Origin: Eublepharis macularius
Taxonomy: Eukaryota > Chordata > Lepidosauria > Squamata > Eublepharidae
Length of the DNA stretch: 64,000 nt
Direction: 5' to 3'
Assembly: GCF_028583425.1 (NCBI RefSeq)
Contig: NC_072802.1
Location: forward strand, 18,175,926 to 18,239,925
Under the pieces are notes generated by a model. The model was not told the origin of the DNA. It saw nothing but the letters and a program-made list of their open reading frames with translations, and searched no databases. Shown piece after piece: positions 32,872 through 44,550 of this stretch. The translations under genes were made by a program, and so were the position numbers. Numbering within the stretch: position 1 is the first letter of the stretch; the number at the start of each line of letters is the position of its first letter.

Positions 32872-33140
32872 AGCCAGTTTAGTGTAAGGTTAAGAGCAGC
32901 AGGACTCTAATATGGAGAACCAGGTTTGATTTCCCACTCCTCCACTTGAAGCTAGCTGGGTGACCTTGGATCAGTCACAGCTTCTCAGAGCTCTCTCACC
33001 CCCACCTACCTCACAGGGTGATTGTCATGAGGATAATAATAACACACTTTGTAAACCACTCTGAGTGGGCATTAAGTTGTCCTGAAGGGCGGTATATAAA
33101 TGGAATGTTGTTGTTATTGTTTTTGTTGTTGTTATTATTA
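32872..33140 (+). mobile_element. tRNA-derived SINE, near full length
   Basis: CAGCCAGTTTAGTGTAAGGT head, B box AGGTTTGATTTCCCACTCC, CTTGGATCAGTCACAGC, and 3' end GAAGGGCGGTATATAAATGG followed by a GTT-rich tail. Same family as 14719. Confidence 0.85.
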
Positions 33141-33505
33141 AAACTAATGGCAAATATTCCAAATGATGGCTTTATTACAGTTTTTTTCTTGTTGTTGGTC
33201 TTATTCATTGTCTCAGCCAATAAGCATTCTTTCATTACTAACTTTCTTTATAGGCAGCAGGTTATAAATTAGGCCTGTGCTAATTAGTCTTCCATGTTGT
33301 TGAACTGAAAGACTTTTTAGCTTCTGAGAATATCTATCCCCTTTTGCATCCTTTTAATGGCTTTAGTTTCCCTGCCTGCTGCTGCTTCTATGCCATTTTC
33401 TCACCCTTCTGGTTTTTGCTTCCTCCTGAGGTAGCCAGTTATGCAATCCCAACCAACCAGGGATCACATAGTGACTCAGATGGTGGCACAAGTCACATTA
33501 TAGAA

Positions 33506-33508
<3 letters not shown>

Positions 33509-33571
<63 letters not shown>
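33509..33571. repeat. (GA)n microsatellite
   Basis: About 31 uninterrupted GA units. Confidence 0.97.
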
Positions 33572-33573
<2 letters not shown>

Positions 33574-33639
33574 TCTTTCAATTTGATGTAAGATAATTAG
33601 TTGAATTAAGATAATTGGTAGAATACAATGTATGATAGG

Positions 33640-33955
33640 CAGGGCTTTTTCTGGGAAAAGAGGTGGTGGAACTCAAGACCACACAATGACATCACTTTGG
33701 GTCAGCTGGAACAAGGTGGAAGTTTTTTAAAGTTTAAATTGCCCTCGGCGAAAATGGTCACATGGCCAGTGGCCCCAGCCCCTGATCTCCAGACAGAGGA
33801 GAGTTTAGATTGCCCTCCACGCTGCTAGGCATCACGGAGGGCAATCAAACCTCCCCTCTGTCTGGAGATCAGGGGCCGGGGCCTCCGGCCATGTGAGCAT
33901 TTTTAAGAGGTGCTAGAACTCCATTCTACCACGTTCCCACTGAAAAAAAGCCCTG
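33640..33955. mobile_element. hAT-type MITE, copy 8, 7/8 TSD
   Basis: CAGGGCTTTTTCTGGG to CTGAAAAAAAGCCCTG; flanks ATGATAGG (33632-33639) and ATAATAGG (33956-33963). Both core arms present but with more substitutions than copies 3 and 7, so probably older. Confidence 0.9.
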
Positions 33956-33963
33956 ATAATAGG

Positions 33964-36900
33964 TAAAATTGAAATACTGTTAATAAGTCAGCACTGAAAT
34001 ATTGCTAAGAAATATGTAAGTATACAGCAATGATAAGGGTAATAATGAGTTTTTCTATTTACCTAAGATGAGGAGTAGAAATAGGTTTGAATTCTGTATG
34101 TGTTGTTTATCTGAAAATATGTATCTCAAACATGCTCAAATATTACTTTAACATTTTCAAATGTTACAAGATTTTGGTACTCTGTGCTTTGATATCTCTT
34201 GTAACACACAGCTGTGTTTTTTTCCCTTGGCCTCCTTCCCTTTTCATTTTTGTACCCCCTTTTCTATTTTTTAAAAAAGAAAAAATACTTTTAAAAAAGG
34301 GAGTGACTGCTTCCACACAAGGATTCCCCCCCAGAGAGAACACGGCACACCCCTGCTTTTTAGAGCACTTCCACACACAGGCTTGTTCTTTCTGAGCATA
34401 ATTTGTAGAACTATCAGGACTTTTCCCTTAAGCCAGAGCAAAAGGGAAACCGCCTTTGCTACATCTTAAGAAGACAGGGCAGAGTGGCTGCTTTCTGTGC
34501 ACTCCACCAGCTGCCCTGGCCCCGGCGCCCCCTCTGGCGCCTCAGCACTGGAGGTGGTCACCGGGCTTGCCTCAACGGAGGCGCTGGCCCTGGTTGATGA
34601 GTGAGTGAACGAGCAAGAGCAAGCAAGGGCAATATAAATCAACCGGAGAATATTTTCATCAGCAGACAAGGGTGCTTTTCAACATTACCAAAAATGCTCC
34701 CTACAAAAAACTGGATAGTTTTCACACAATCCTAATTAAGGCATTTGTGAATTTTGGACCAGAGGCTTATTAAAGCCCCTTCTGAGCCTAACAAGATGGA
34801 GACCGAAATTATAGCTATGCTCTGGGACTTGACATTTGTGAACAGAAGGGAAAATAACATCAGCATGACTGAAAAGGAACTACCAGGGATGATTTCTGCC
34901 AAGGGCTCTTAGTAAGGCCAGAATCCAGAGAACCACATGATTGGTTCTGTACCCCAAAAGAGCATATCTCAAATAACCTCCACGATCTCGTTCAGTGCAG
35001 TGAAGTCTCCATTTCTCTCATGTGACGTATTTGTATTTTTATTCATAGGCTAACATTCAGCGTACATCTGCCCAATAAATGAAGCGAATGTGAAATGCAC
35101 AGCCCATTGCTCCACATGTTTACTTGGAGGTAAGCCCTGTTGATTTCAATCAGGTTTACTTCCAAGTAAGCATGCACCAAATTGCAGCCTGAGTCCCTAT
35201 AAACAACAGTAATTGCATATGGCAATGCACAGGGCCACAGGGAAACCAAGCCTTTTTTCATATGGTAAAAACAGTTCTGAAATTTTCTCCTGCAAATCAT
35301 ATTCAAACTGGGGCAAACCGTTTCTGAAAGTGTTCCCCCCACCTCCCTTTTTTTTGGAACCAAAAGGGAGTTCATATCCAATTTATAACTGCAGCAGCCT
35401 ATACTTGGAGGGCATTCTCTCTCTGACATAGATGCAACTGATAAAGTTCTCCCGTGCCTGATGAAGTGCAGGTGATTTGTAACCCTGTACTGTAACTCTA
35501 AAGTCAAACGTCAACTCGGTTCTTTTTTGGGTTGTTGTTAAACGGAAAATCGCCTGAGCAAGCCAAACACTCCTCAAACAAAATTAAAGGTGCAATCTGT
35601 CAAAGTCCGCCACTGCACAGCCTTGATTAGTTTGTGTCCAACTTGTGCAGGCACTTGCGTCGGGGATGGGGGGGGGTTGGAGTTTGCAGTTTGCACATTC
35701 AGCATGCTAGTTTCAGACTAGTTCCAAAAAGTATCCATTAACTGCAGTCCTACAATTTGATTCTCAGAGAAACCAAGTAGGCACCCCTCAACCTTGCCTG
35801 AATCCACCTATAGCTGAGAGCGGCCACTGCTCCCTCTGGCTTCTATTCGTGGTTCCAGAGATGTAGCCAAGTCCATCTGCTAGAGGAAAAGAGACAAGAA
35901 GTCCAGTGGCACCTGAAAGACGATGCTTCTTCCAGCATGAACTTTTGTGAGTCAGTGTTCACCTCCTTAAATGTCATGGAAAGAAAGAAGATCATTTCCT
36001 TCATTTTCATACCTGTCTCCTTTTCGGTTATGTGTATGTGTTATGTGCCGTCAAGTCACCTCTGACGTATGGCAACTCTGTGAATGAAAGACCTCAAAAA
36101 CATCCCATCATTAACAGACTTGCTCAGATCCTGCAAACTGGAGGACGTGGCTTCTTTTATTGAGTCAACAACCCAAGGCATTCAACCATACATGATTTAT
36201 AGTATCAGGCCTCTCTTCATTCAACTCCTCCCTTTCCACCTCTCCTTCTGTAATTTTCTGTGTAAAAATCAGGAAAATGGTTTTCTCTCCGTTGGGTTGG
36301 AAAAAGTGAGCTCTGACTCACGAAAGCTCATGCTGGGAGAAAGTTTGTCTTTCAGGCACCACCTGAGTTCTGTCTTGTTTCCATTGAAAGGCCATCGAAG
36401 GAAGAAGAGGGGATAGCATGCCAGGCACCTTTCCATTGTGCCTGCTAGATCCAGTTCCAGGGATGAGAGTCCCTTAAATTTCTCCCTCGTTCTTGGCAAG
36501 CTCAAAGCAGAAGAAATTTAGGGGAGAAATTTGGATGCTTAGAATTTTGGAAGTGCCCTTAAAGAAAAGAATAAGGAAGCCACGCAGTACGTAGGGCAGA
36601 ATATGGGGCTCTGGATTAGAACACACTCCTTTTTTCTGTATTAGTGTTGCTTGGGGCTTTTTTTCAGCAGGAATGCAGTGGAATGGCGTTCCAGCACCTC
36701 TCATGTCCAGGCAGAGATCAGTTCCCCTGGAGGAAATAGCTGTTTTGTAAGGGAGCCTGTGTGTTTCTCCCTCATTTCCCTCTTGAGCGTAAAGCCCTGG
36801 TGTTGCAGCTGAATTCTCTTGCACAATCAACAGTCTGAGAAGTGATCAAGGCTTTGTTTCAAGATCTGTTTTATACAATTAACTTGGGGGCTTCATTGCT

Positions 36901-37592
36901 GTGATGAGAAGATCAGAGGGTGTGCCCTGAAATCCTTTGCTGAAGACAGTAAGATCACAGAAGATCAGCAGTCTTTAAAATTAAGGCTTCTCAGAGCCAT
37001 TGGAATACATTTTGAAGGTTAATACATTAATATGACCTACTCTTCCAAACCATTACTGATTATATCATACCAATCGTGTTTTGCTTTATCATAGGATATT
37101 TTTAAAAGTTTGGTTGATCCTCGGCCAAACTGCTTTTTAAAAAATATATAGGTTGCTGTGCAGAGAAAATAAATATTACTTGCAATCCTTTTCCTTTTTT
37201 AATAACATGTCATCTCTGCAAAGATAAGTTTCTTCATAATGCCCTCAGCTGGCTTCAATCAGTTTTGATAAGAAAGTAAAGAAAAGGAAACAAGTATGTA
37301 CACTCTAAACACACATATACTTTTCATTTTTGTATTGTAATGGTATATCATCACCAAAACTATGATCACATTTCCTACTTCTATATTGAAGTGAAGGGGA
37401 AATTACATATACATGAAAACAAAACTGTTAGAACAAGAGCCTTATGGCAAAGCTACAGATCCTGTGTGCGCACAACAGATGTGTGGGATTAGGTATCAAG
37501 TGCAGCGTTTCAGCGTTCTGCAAACCTTTACTTTTGTTAACTGAATAGTAAATTGTTAGAATTCAAAAATACATACGAAAGTATATGGGGAA
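33964..37592. other. Gene-free stretch with minor repeats
   Basis: Recognised pieces: a palindromic amniote-wide type repeat at 35110-35190 (TTTACTTGGAGGTAAGCCCT with its inverse), an interspersed repeat at 36030-36200 (ATGTGCCGTCAAGTCACCTC), and a hAT element at 36652. The remainder shows nothing. Confidence 0.45.
36652..36799. mobile_element. Short hAT-type element, 7/8 TSD
   Basis: Starts TGGGGCTTTTTTTCAGC (first base mutated from C) and ends AAAGCCCTG; flanks GTGTTGCT (36644-36651) and GTGTTGCA (36800-36807). Its ends belong to the CAGGGC family but the interior resembles the TAGGGTTGCCA family, so it may be a chimera. Confidence 0.75.
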
Positions 37593-37733
<141 letters not shown>

Positions 37734-37759
37734 TACACACGTGTGTGTGGTGTGTGATA

Positions 37760-38846
37760 CAGCCTTTAAAACACTATATATATATTGTTGTTGCTATTGT
37801 TATTTATTTGAAAAAGCAAGTTGCTAGTCCTCATGGATTGGGAAAGAAGTTTTAAAGTGTTGGGCCAATGCTTGATGGTATTTGAGAAGGTGGAAGAGCA
37901 CAGCTTTTAGTATTTGGAATGGGACAGCCTTTCGGAGTCCTAAGGAAATGTGGTGATAGAGCCTTTTTTAAAAAATCAGTTTTGCTTTGAAAAGGTGACT
38001 TTGAGAGAGACAATTTTTTAAGGTACTGATATTTTCAGGGCTACAATACAAGACCAGCCTCAAAGCCCTGATTCATTTTCTTTTTCTATGCAATTAACAT
38101 ATTTTAAAGGAAAAAAATTAAAGACAGATGATGGGGCAAACAATGTCCAAGGATCCATTGGGCCATATTATTTGACAATACATATTAATTTCTTGAAGTC
38201 CTCAAAGACAACAATATCAGAAATGTAGTTAAGGAAGCATACATCTGTATCTTTGGCAAACAAATCAGCTGAGATCGCACTCTCCAGCGTTGGTCTGTTT
38301 TATCTTAAATCGTAGGCTGAAATCTCTGGCGAATTCTTTCATTTCCTCAACGTAGCGAGTGAGCATTTACTACTGCTTCGTTTTCGAAAGTAATCTAAAC
38401 AGACAAAGAGATTTCCGAGATCGAATAAAAGCGCCTTTCTGGATCTGAGAGATCTTTGAACCTCCCTTTCATCTACACACCATCTTCCGGCTCCGGCCGC
38501 TCTCCGGGTCGCGTTTCCCTTTGCTCCCTTCCAATAAAAGCATGCGTCGAGATTTCCAGGTACATAGCTCACCGATCTTTGGCTGCCTCTCTCCACCCCA
38601 AACCCCTATCCTACCCCAGCCTGTTTTAGGAGTGATTTCGGTCAAAGCTTGGAGGCTTCCAGAATGGGAGAAATGTTGCTTGAAACTCTCTCTGTCGGTT
38701 TCGAAAAGCACCAGTTCGACCGAGTTCTTGAACCAGACCGGGAACAGCGCTTAAACCGGAATACTTCGCTTTCACTCCAGGGAGGCTCTTGGAAATGAGA
38801 ACTGGACAGACAAATGAGAGTGGATGGAAGCACATTCCAAAAAGTT
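37760..38846. other. Nothing recognised
   Basis: No repeat ends or credible frames. Confidence 0.4.
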
Positions 38847-38847
38847 C

Positions 38848-38995
38848 ATAGAATCATAAGGTTTGAAGGGACCTCCAGGGTCATCTAGTCCAACCCCCTG
38901 CAGAATGCAGGAAATTCACAACTATCTCCCCTCCCCACGCCCCCACTGACCCCTGCTCCATGCCCAGAGGATAGCAAAAGAGTTGAAGAGTTCCC
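38848..38995 (-). mobile_element. CR1-like LINE 3' end, antisense
   Basis: CATAGAATCATAAGG at the start is the complement of the CR1-type terminal ATTCTATG motif, followed by GACCTCCAGGGTCATCTAGT and CCAACCCCCTGCAGAATGCA. Confidence 0.85.
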
Positions 38996-39084
38996 GCCCC
39001 GTTCTTCCGAACCCCAACCCTAATAGCCCATCATCTTCAGCTATGTTGGAAGTGAAATATTTCTCACGCACACAGCCCAGTGCA

Positions 39085-39212
39085 TAGGGCCAGAGGAGTT
39101 AGCCGTGTTAGTCTGTAGTAGCAAAATAGAAAAGAGTCCAGTAGCACCTTTAAGACTAACCAACTTTACTGTAGCATAAGCTTTCGAGAACCACAGCTCT
39201 CTCCGTCAGATG
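39085..39212 (-). mobile_element. Single-arm CTGANGA/AAGCTTATGC repeat with 12-bp TSD
   Basis: Antisense copy from CCAGAGGAGTTAGCCGTG to CTCTCTCCGTCAGATG. CAGCCCAGTGCA (39073-39084) and CAGCCCAATGCA (39213-39224) flank it with one mismatch. It is the unpaired form of the inverted insertions at 49015 and 52862 and gives the family's outer ends. Confidence 0.8.
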
Positions 39213-39990
39213 CAGCCCAATGCAGTGCCGTTTTCCTTAAATTCCGGTGTGTTGCTATTTACAGCTCCCCCAGATATCCAGCCCTTAGATCTAGGAAGCC
39301 TGCAGGACTACATTTCCCAGCAAGCTCGACATCCCTGAAGTACAGACCTTAATATATACATTTTTTCCTATACCCACTCAGGGGTGTCTCATTACAAGGT
39401 GCATCGCTGTCTTGGGGGGGGGGGGAGTCTCTTTATTTAGGAAGGCTTGGCTAGCTTCTTGACAAACCTCGCTTAGCCTATGACTTTGCCTGTCGGTGAG
39501 TTCTGATTGTACGGAAAATAAAATAAAAAATATCTGGTTTTAAAAATTACTACGGCGAACAGTGATTGCAGAAAGACGGTCCATGGATAAATCAGTGCAA
39601 GAAAAAGGCATAGGCACCAGAAAAGAAAGGTGCTGAAAATAAATGCTTCCTTGAATGCAATTGGGAATAGCTTTTATTCTCCCCCTCCGCCTCCCCGTTA
39701 TCTATCACGGTCGAAACGGCCTGTGGGGTCAGTCATCAATCGATGGACCAGAAAAATCCAGCAACTGCAGCCTATTCGTTTGCTTTGGTTGCAGGAGTTC
39801 AGGAAGATCTTTAATCTTTTGCAGTTTGCCTGGGAGTAGACTGCCGTGCAGATTTACTGCCAAGTCCATATACATGTTTTCTCAGAAGTAAATCAGCGGG
39901 GCTTGCGAGCGTGTGTGTTTCCACGGGATTGTAGTGAACAAAGACACAGCATAGGATCGCCGGCTATTTCAGGAATAAGTGCCGCAGCTT

Positions 39991-40051
39991 GTGCGTCGGT
40001 GATGCGAGCCGGCCCCAGAGAGAATGTGGCCGGACGCAGCCAGTGGCTCTG
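39991..40051 (+). repeat. 61-bp direct repeat, unit A
   Basis: Differs from 40671-40731 at a single base. It contains CCGGCC ... GGCCGG, able to form a short hairpin. Not a family I know. Confidence 0.9.
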
Positions 40052-40670
40052 CAAATTGGGCTTAAATATATTTCACCCAAAGAGAGAAGGAGAGAAACGT
40101 TTGAATCCTCTGCTGCTGAAAGAAGATCCGCCCCGACGAGTGAGAATTCCGGAATTCCGCTCTATTTCGAAAATCTTTCGGAGTCTCCGAGTGGTATTGG
40201 GAGTCTCAGGAGGTCCCAATTGCAATGTAGACAAAACAAGGCAGGAAGGAAAGGAAGGGCTATATGGGAGGGAGCTCAGGAACCGGAGAGGAACCATTGC
40301 GATCAAGGGAAACAAACCCGAAAATTCGTTTGCTTCAGAATATGTTCCCAGTCAAGTCAGCATTGCCCCCTTTACAAGGAGGACAGGGTCGCTCTTATTC
40401 TCCCTTTCCTTCCTCGCTTGCGAGGTCTGGATGAGCCGGGGGCACGCCTGGGCTCAGCCCCAGAAGTTGTTTCGTTGCTTGTGTGGAATGCAAAAGTACC
40501 CTTGGGGGGGGGGAGTGTCTGCAGGCACCCACTTGTGCTAAGTAAGAAAGCAAGCGGCTAAACCAGAGAGTGGAGAGCTAGGGGACAAATTCCGATGCCC
40601 CTGGTCTCTCTTTTTTTCACACGCAGGCTGGAACTGGGAAATAGACGCGATTCGTTTTCGTATGATATTT

Positions 40671-40731
40671 GTGTGTCGGTGATGCGAGCCGGCCCCAGAG
40701 AGAATGTGGCCGGACGCAGCCAGTGGCTCTG
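40671..40731 (+). repeat. 61-bp direct repeat, unit B
   Basis: Same sequence as 39991-40051 except one base (GTGTGTCGGT against GTGCGTCGGT). The intervening 619 bp are not repeated. Confidence 0.9.
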
Positions 40732-40764
40732 GGTACCTCTGATCCAAAATAAGCTTGCAGATTG

Positions 40765-40895
40765 CAGCCCTAGTTAGCCAGTCCCCAAGAAGGAAGCCCT
40801 GAGTTCGAATCCCAGCACTGCCTCTGATGGCCCTAGGCGCTCCTCTGTTTCAATCCGCCCCACCATATGGGGATAGCGATTGGCTGTGAAGCAAT
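40765..40895 (+). mobile_element. Fragment of tRNA-derived SINE
   Basis: A good B-box-like stretch GAGTTCGAATCCCAGCAC lies at 40801-40818; the A box and tail are unclear. Not a tRNA gene: no acceptor or anticodon stem can be built. Confidence 0.45.
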
Positions 40896-41639
40896 TACAA
40901 GATAGGAGCTGACTTTGCCTTAGAAGAGAAGAGGGAAACCGGAAGAAGCCGAGAAGGTGCTTCCACACGGGGAAGGGGAGTCACCAGTGGTCGAAACGAG
41001 GTTTCGGGTAATTTGATTTTCTGAGCTTGTTTTCGCATCTTTACCCTTGCGCCCTTTAAAAATCGAGTAAGTCTCTTTAAGGGCCTACCGCTGGACAAGT
41101 GAAAGAGTCCCCCCCCCCCCACACACAAAGGTCTCCCCAACCTATACTGAGTCTTCTTCCCACCTAGGTACCTTTTCAGTTCCGAGGAAAATTCGTTCTT
41201 ACGGAGAAATCTAACAGGTGGCTTTGAGGGAAGGGTGTGTGTGTGTGACCCAGCCGCATCCGCAAAGATCTCATCGCCCGGAGCCCCCTCGGCCAGAGAG
41301 AAGTTAACTGGCATGTCTGCCCGAGTATAGACAGGGGATCCGATCTCTCCGGGGCTTTGAAAGTTTACGAAGAGGTATCATTAGGACAAATCCGGTGCGA
41401 AGTTGAAGAAATGCTGAAACAGAGAATAAGCATTTCTGGGACATAATTTGCCATGCTGATTCTGTGGACCTCGACAGATCACGAGAGGGAGGGCAGGAAG
41501 CGCTTTGTTCTCCTGGCCCCTCCTTACAGCCCAGGGTAAGGCCGATTGCCACTTTGGGATCAGCTAGCAGTTTCCCCCAGGCCAGTTTAACTAGGAACCC
41601 TGATGGAGTTTGCCATCTTCTGGGCGTGGAGCAGTGGTC

Positions 41640-41762
41640 ACTGGGTGTGTATGTGTGTGTGTGTGTGGGGGGGGGGGGGTATTTGTGAATTGCCTGCATT
41701 GTGCAGGGGGTTGGACTAGATGACCCCAGGGGTCCCTTCCAACCCTACGATTCTATGACTGT
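41640..41762 (+). mobile_element. CR1-like LINE 3' end with GT/G tract
   Basis: GGGGGTTGGACTAGATGACC, CCTTCCAACCCTACGATTCT and terminal ATTCTATGAC identify the 3' end. A GT run and poly-G lie just upstream (41645-41680). Confidence 0.85.
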
Positions 41763-41924
41763 CATTAGACAACACAGAACTACCCAGTAGGGTCATACTT
41801 AAAGCAACAGGTAGTACATAGGAACACATGGACAACTTCCAGCAAGACAAAGGCCTTATTACCTGGTACTGCCCTTCCCAGCTATCAGAAGGTTTCACAC
41901 AAATTAACCTGCAGCCGTATATCC

Positions 41925-42045
41925 ATTTTACAGATTGGGAAACCGAGGCTGAGCGAAAATGGCTTCCCTAAGGCCACCTGGTGAGTTTGTGGCAAAAGCA
42001 AGATTCAAACTGGGGACTTCCTAAGCGGCAGCTCACCTGTTGTGC
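41925..42045 (-). mobile_element. MIR-like SINE, antisense
   Basis: ATTTTACAGATTGGGAAACC, GAGGCTGAGC and CAAGATTCAAACTGGGGAC are the usual landmarks of an old CORE-type SINE read in reverse. Confidence 0.7.
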
Positions 42046-42606
42046 GTCCTCAGCTCTTTGGGCTTGAGAGTCAGTCTGGTGGTGAGAGCAGCGGTTTTCA
42101 TGAGGGCCGGTCGACGTGTTTTCTAGGGGTGGCTACTTCCCTCTTCCCCAAGCAAAGAGCCACCCCTGACTTTTCTTCACCTCAAAGAGCAGGAGATACT
42201 TCAGAAGCGCTTCAAATGCGCCGACCTTGGGTCTGCAGGGGGTGCCCATCCACTCAGAAACTGTGGCCTCCATCCTAGGAAGGTGCTTGATTTACAGGCC
42301 CAGTTCCCACGGCTGGCCTCGGCCCGGGCCTTATTGCAAAATGTTGCGAGGTTCCCAAAAAAGAATGTTCGAAATCCAAAAGTACCACGGGATCAACAAA
42401 GGATCAACTCGTGGGACGGAGGCTGCTTTTACTCACGTTGGAAATGATCGCTAAAACTCCTGGAAAGTTTAGCGGAACTTCCCTTCTGCCGATTGATTTG
42501 GCTTGCTCTGCGTAATCCGCCTTAAGCTTCCGTGAGAAAGGTGGGCTATAAATAAATAAATGCGCATTATCCCGCATGTGTGAAAGCAGAGTGTCAGACT
42601 AGTAGT

Positions 42607-42749
42607 GATTCCGCACACGGTTGGATAATGCACTTCCAGTCCTCTTTATAGATCATTTGGAACTGATTTTTTTGTGTGCCGAACAAAAAATCCTCCTCAA
42701 ACGATTGATAAAGTGCATTGAAAGTGCATTATCCAACCTGTGCAGAATC
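42607..42749. mobile_element. Palindromic MITE
   Basis: GATTCCGCACACGGTTGGAT at the left mirrors ATCCAACCTGTGCAGAATC at the right; AATGCACTTYCA extends the inverted arms to about 35 bp. Target duplication not clear. Confidence 0.75.
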
Positions 42750-42924
42750 AGAGAACCAGGTTTCTTATCGCGGCTCTAAAGTTCGCTGATAGACCTGAGG
42801 CCCCTTGCTCTTCCTCCCGGTGTGAAGACAGAATGGGGAAAGGGGGGAGCTCGTTTGCCATCCTTGGAGGAAAGATGGAAGAAAAAACTCCTGGATTTTT
42901 TTAAAAAAAAGAACTCGAGCATAC

Positions 42925-42966
42925 TATCTAGTTCCATCCATCCAGTGTGGTGGATGGAACTAGATA
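42925..42966. repeat. 16-bp perfect inverted repeat (hairpin)
   Basis: TATCTAGTTCCATCCA (42925-42940) and TGGATGGAACTAGATA (42951-42966) around a 10-base loop. Confidence 0.95.
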
Positions 42967-43519
42967 CAATGTTTAGTTGTCTAATCGATTAAAGGCCTTT
43001 GGTCTGCTCAGAAAGAGGACTCCCCTTCCCCATTAATCGGGCATTAATTGAGGCGGGGACCACCAGAGGTAGATACACAAACTGTAGCTCTCTTGGCAGG
43101 GCATCCTTGAGGAAGAAAGGGGCTTCTTTCAGGCGGCTCTGGCCCGCATCGAGGGCGCGCATGGTCCGAACAGAAGGCATGTCCCCTCCCCAAAGAGGCC
43201 TGGTTTTGCTCCTTGCAAAAATATGCTGATTTACAGACCCATCCTAAGTATATTCAATCAAAAATGTTTATTGGGGCTTACTCCTGAGTAAGTGGGTAGG
43301 ACGTCGGCCTCGCAAGGCATGGAGCGCAATTGAAACGATTGGCTGAAATGTCTTTGATCGTCTGGCACGCTGAACAAAGAATCGTTTGCCTGAACGAGGG
43401 AAGGTCTTGCGAAATCTCTCTGAATTTAGGTATAAAACTTTAATTTCGTGCGGCTTTGGAAGGAGCCACCGCCGGGTTTGTGATGCAGCCACCCGCAATC
43501 AGCCCCTCCGCCCCCAGTG

Positions 43520-43580
43520 TGGTGGTGGTGGTGGTGTTGGTGGTGGTGGTGGTGGTGATGGTGATGATGATGATGATGAT
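43520..43580. repeat. (GGT)n-(GAT)n microsatellite
   Basis: About 12 GGT-type units followed by about 7 GAT-type units, with minor interruptions. Confidence 0.95.
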
Positions 43581-43805
43581 TTCCCGTGGCTCTCCTTTCC
43601 ACTGTATCTTAGAGGTCTGTGAGAAGAGAAATGCCTTTGAAACTTCCTTTATGCATCAACGAATGGCTGCGATGCAGCTTTGACTATGCAGCAACCTGAG
43701 TTTTAAATCTTGGGGGACCTGTGAGTTGATCTTGGACACTGGAAGAGTAGACTGCGATGTTCCGGTCCAATCAATGGTCCAAGAACAGGCGGTGACGATC
43801 CAATC

Positions 43806-43860
43806 TCAAGCACAGCCGTTCCGAGGCGATGCTCCAATCACCTCGGACGGCTGTGCTTGA
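43806..43860. repeat. 20-bp inverted repeat forming a hairpin
   Basis: TCAAGCACAGCCGTTCCGAGG (43806-43826) pairs with CCTCGGACGGCTGTGCTTGA (43841-43860), with one bulged T; the loop is 14 bases. Confidence 0.93.
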
Positions 43861-44414
43861 GGAGGCACGGGGCATTCGTCTCGTGTGTATCCTGACTGGC
43901 AAAGAATGTGTAGTATCCGGACTAGGCACCTAAAGGGGTGCGGGTGTCTGTCCTGACCTACACAGCTTGGAGGGCCGCGTTGACAGCGAAAGAGCCCTCG
44001 CTCGTGAAAAGGCGTACATCATTAGGAGATGGTGACGATATTAAAGAATCGCCGGCGGCAGCCAGGTGATAACATCAAAGAATCACCAGCGATTTGTTTT
44101 AAAGCGCTTTGCACATCTCTTGAGACGACGCCTTTGATTTTAAAATCTATTTTTCCTTTGCTAGCTCGCATGAGTGACGTTGACAAGTAACCCCTCTCCC
44201 ACTGAAATAGTTCTTCATCAACGAGTATTTATGTATGACACTGATACCCCCTCCCCCCGCTTTCTCTATAGCCTTCGAGTCTGCACGCATCGTTTTGCCA
44301 AGCTCTGTCTCTTACCCAAGCAGAGATCCCTCTTCAACGGGGTGCTGCTGCATGGTGCTTCAGACAGAGCAGGACGCATTGCTCGGCGACCAGCTGGACC
44401 TGGGCATTAGCACT

Positions 44415-44550
44415 GCAATCCTAAACAGAGTTACTCCAGTCTAATCCCATTGGTTTCAATGGATTTGCACCGGAGTAACTCTGTTTAGGACTACACTGCT
44501 AATGTCCTTGGGTGTAGACTGGAGTAACTCTGTTTAGGATTACACTGTAG
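44415..44550. mobile_element. Palindromic repeat with three related arms
   Basis: TAAACAGAGTTACTCCAGTC is followed by two inverted copies (GGAGTAACTCTGTTTAGGA at about 44473 and 44520). Diverged relatives occur at 50335-50440. Probably an old MITE with a partial tandem duplication. Confidence 0.7.

Noticed and set aside
39846..40541. 231-codon open frame on + and a 190-codon overlapping one
   Set aside because: It runs through a repeat fragment and the 61-bp direct repeat, has no domain-like pattern, no splice context and no bias; probably chance in GC-richer sequence.
40790..40830. tRNA gene suggested by GAGTTCGAATCCCAGC
   Set aside because: Only the B box is present; no anticodon arm or acceptor stem can be formed, so it is SINE-derived.
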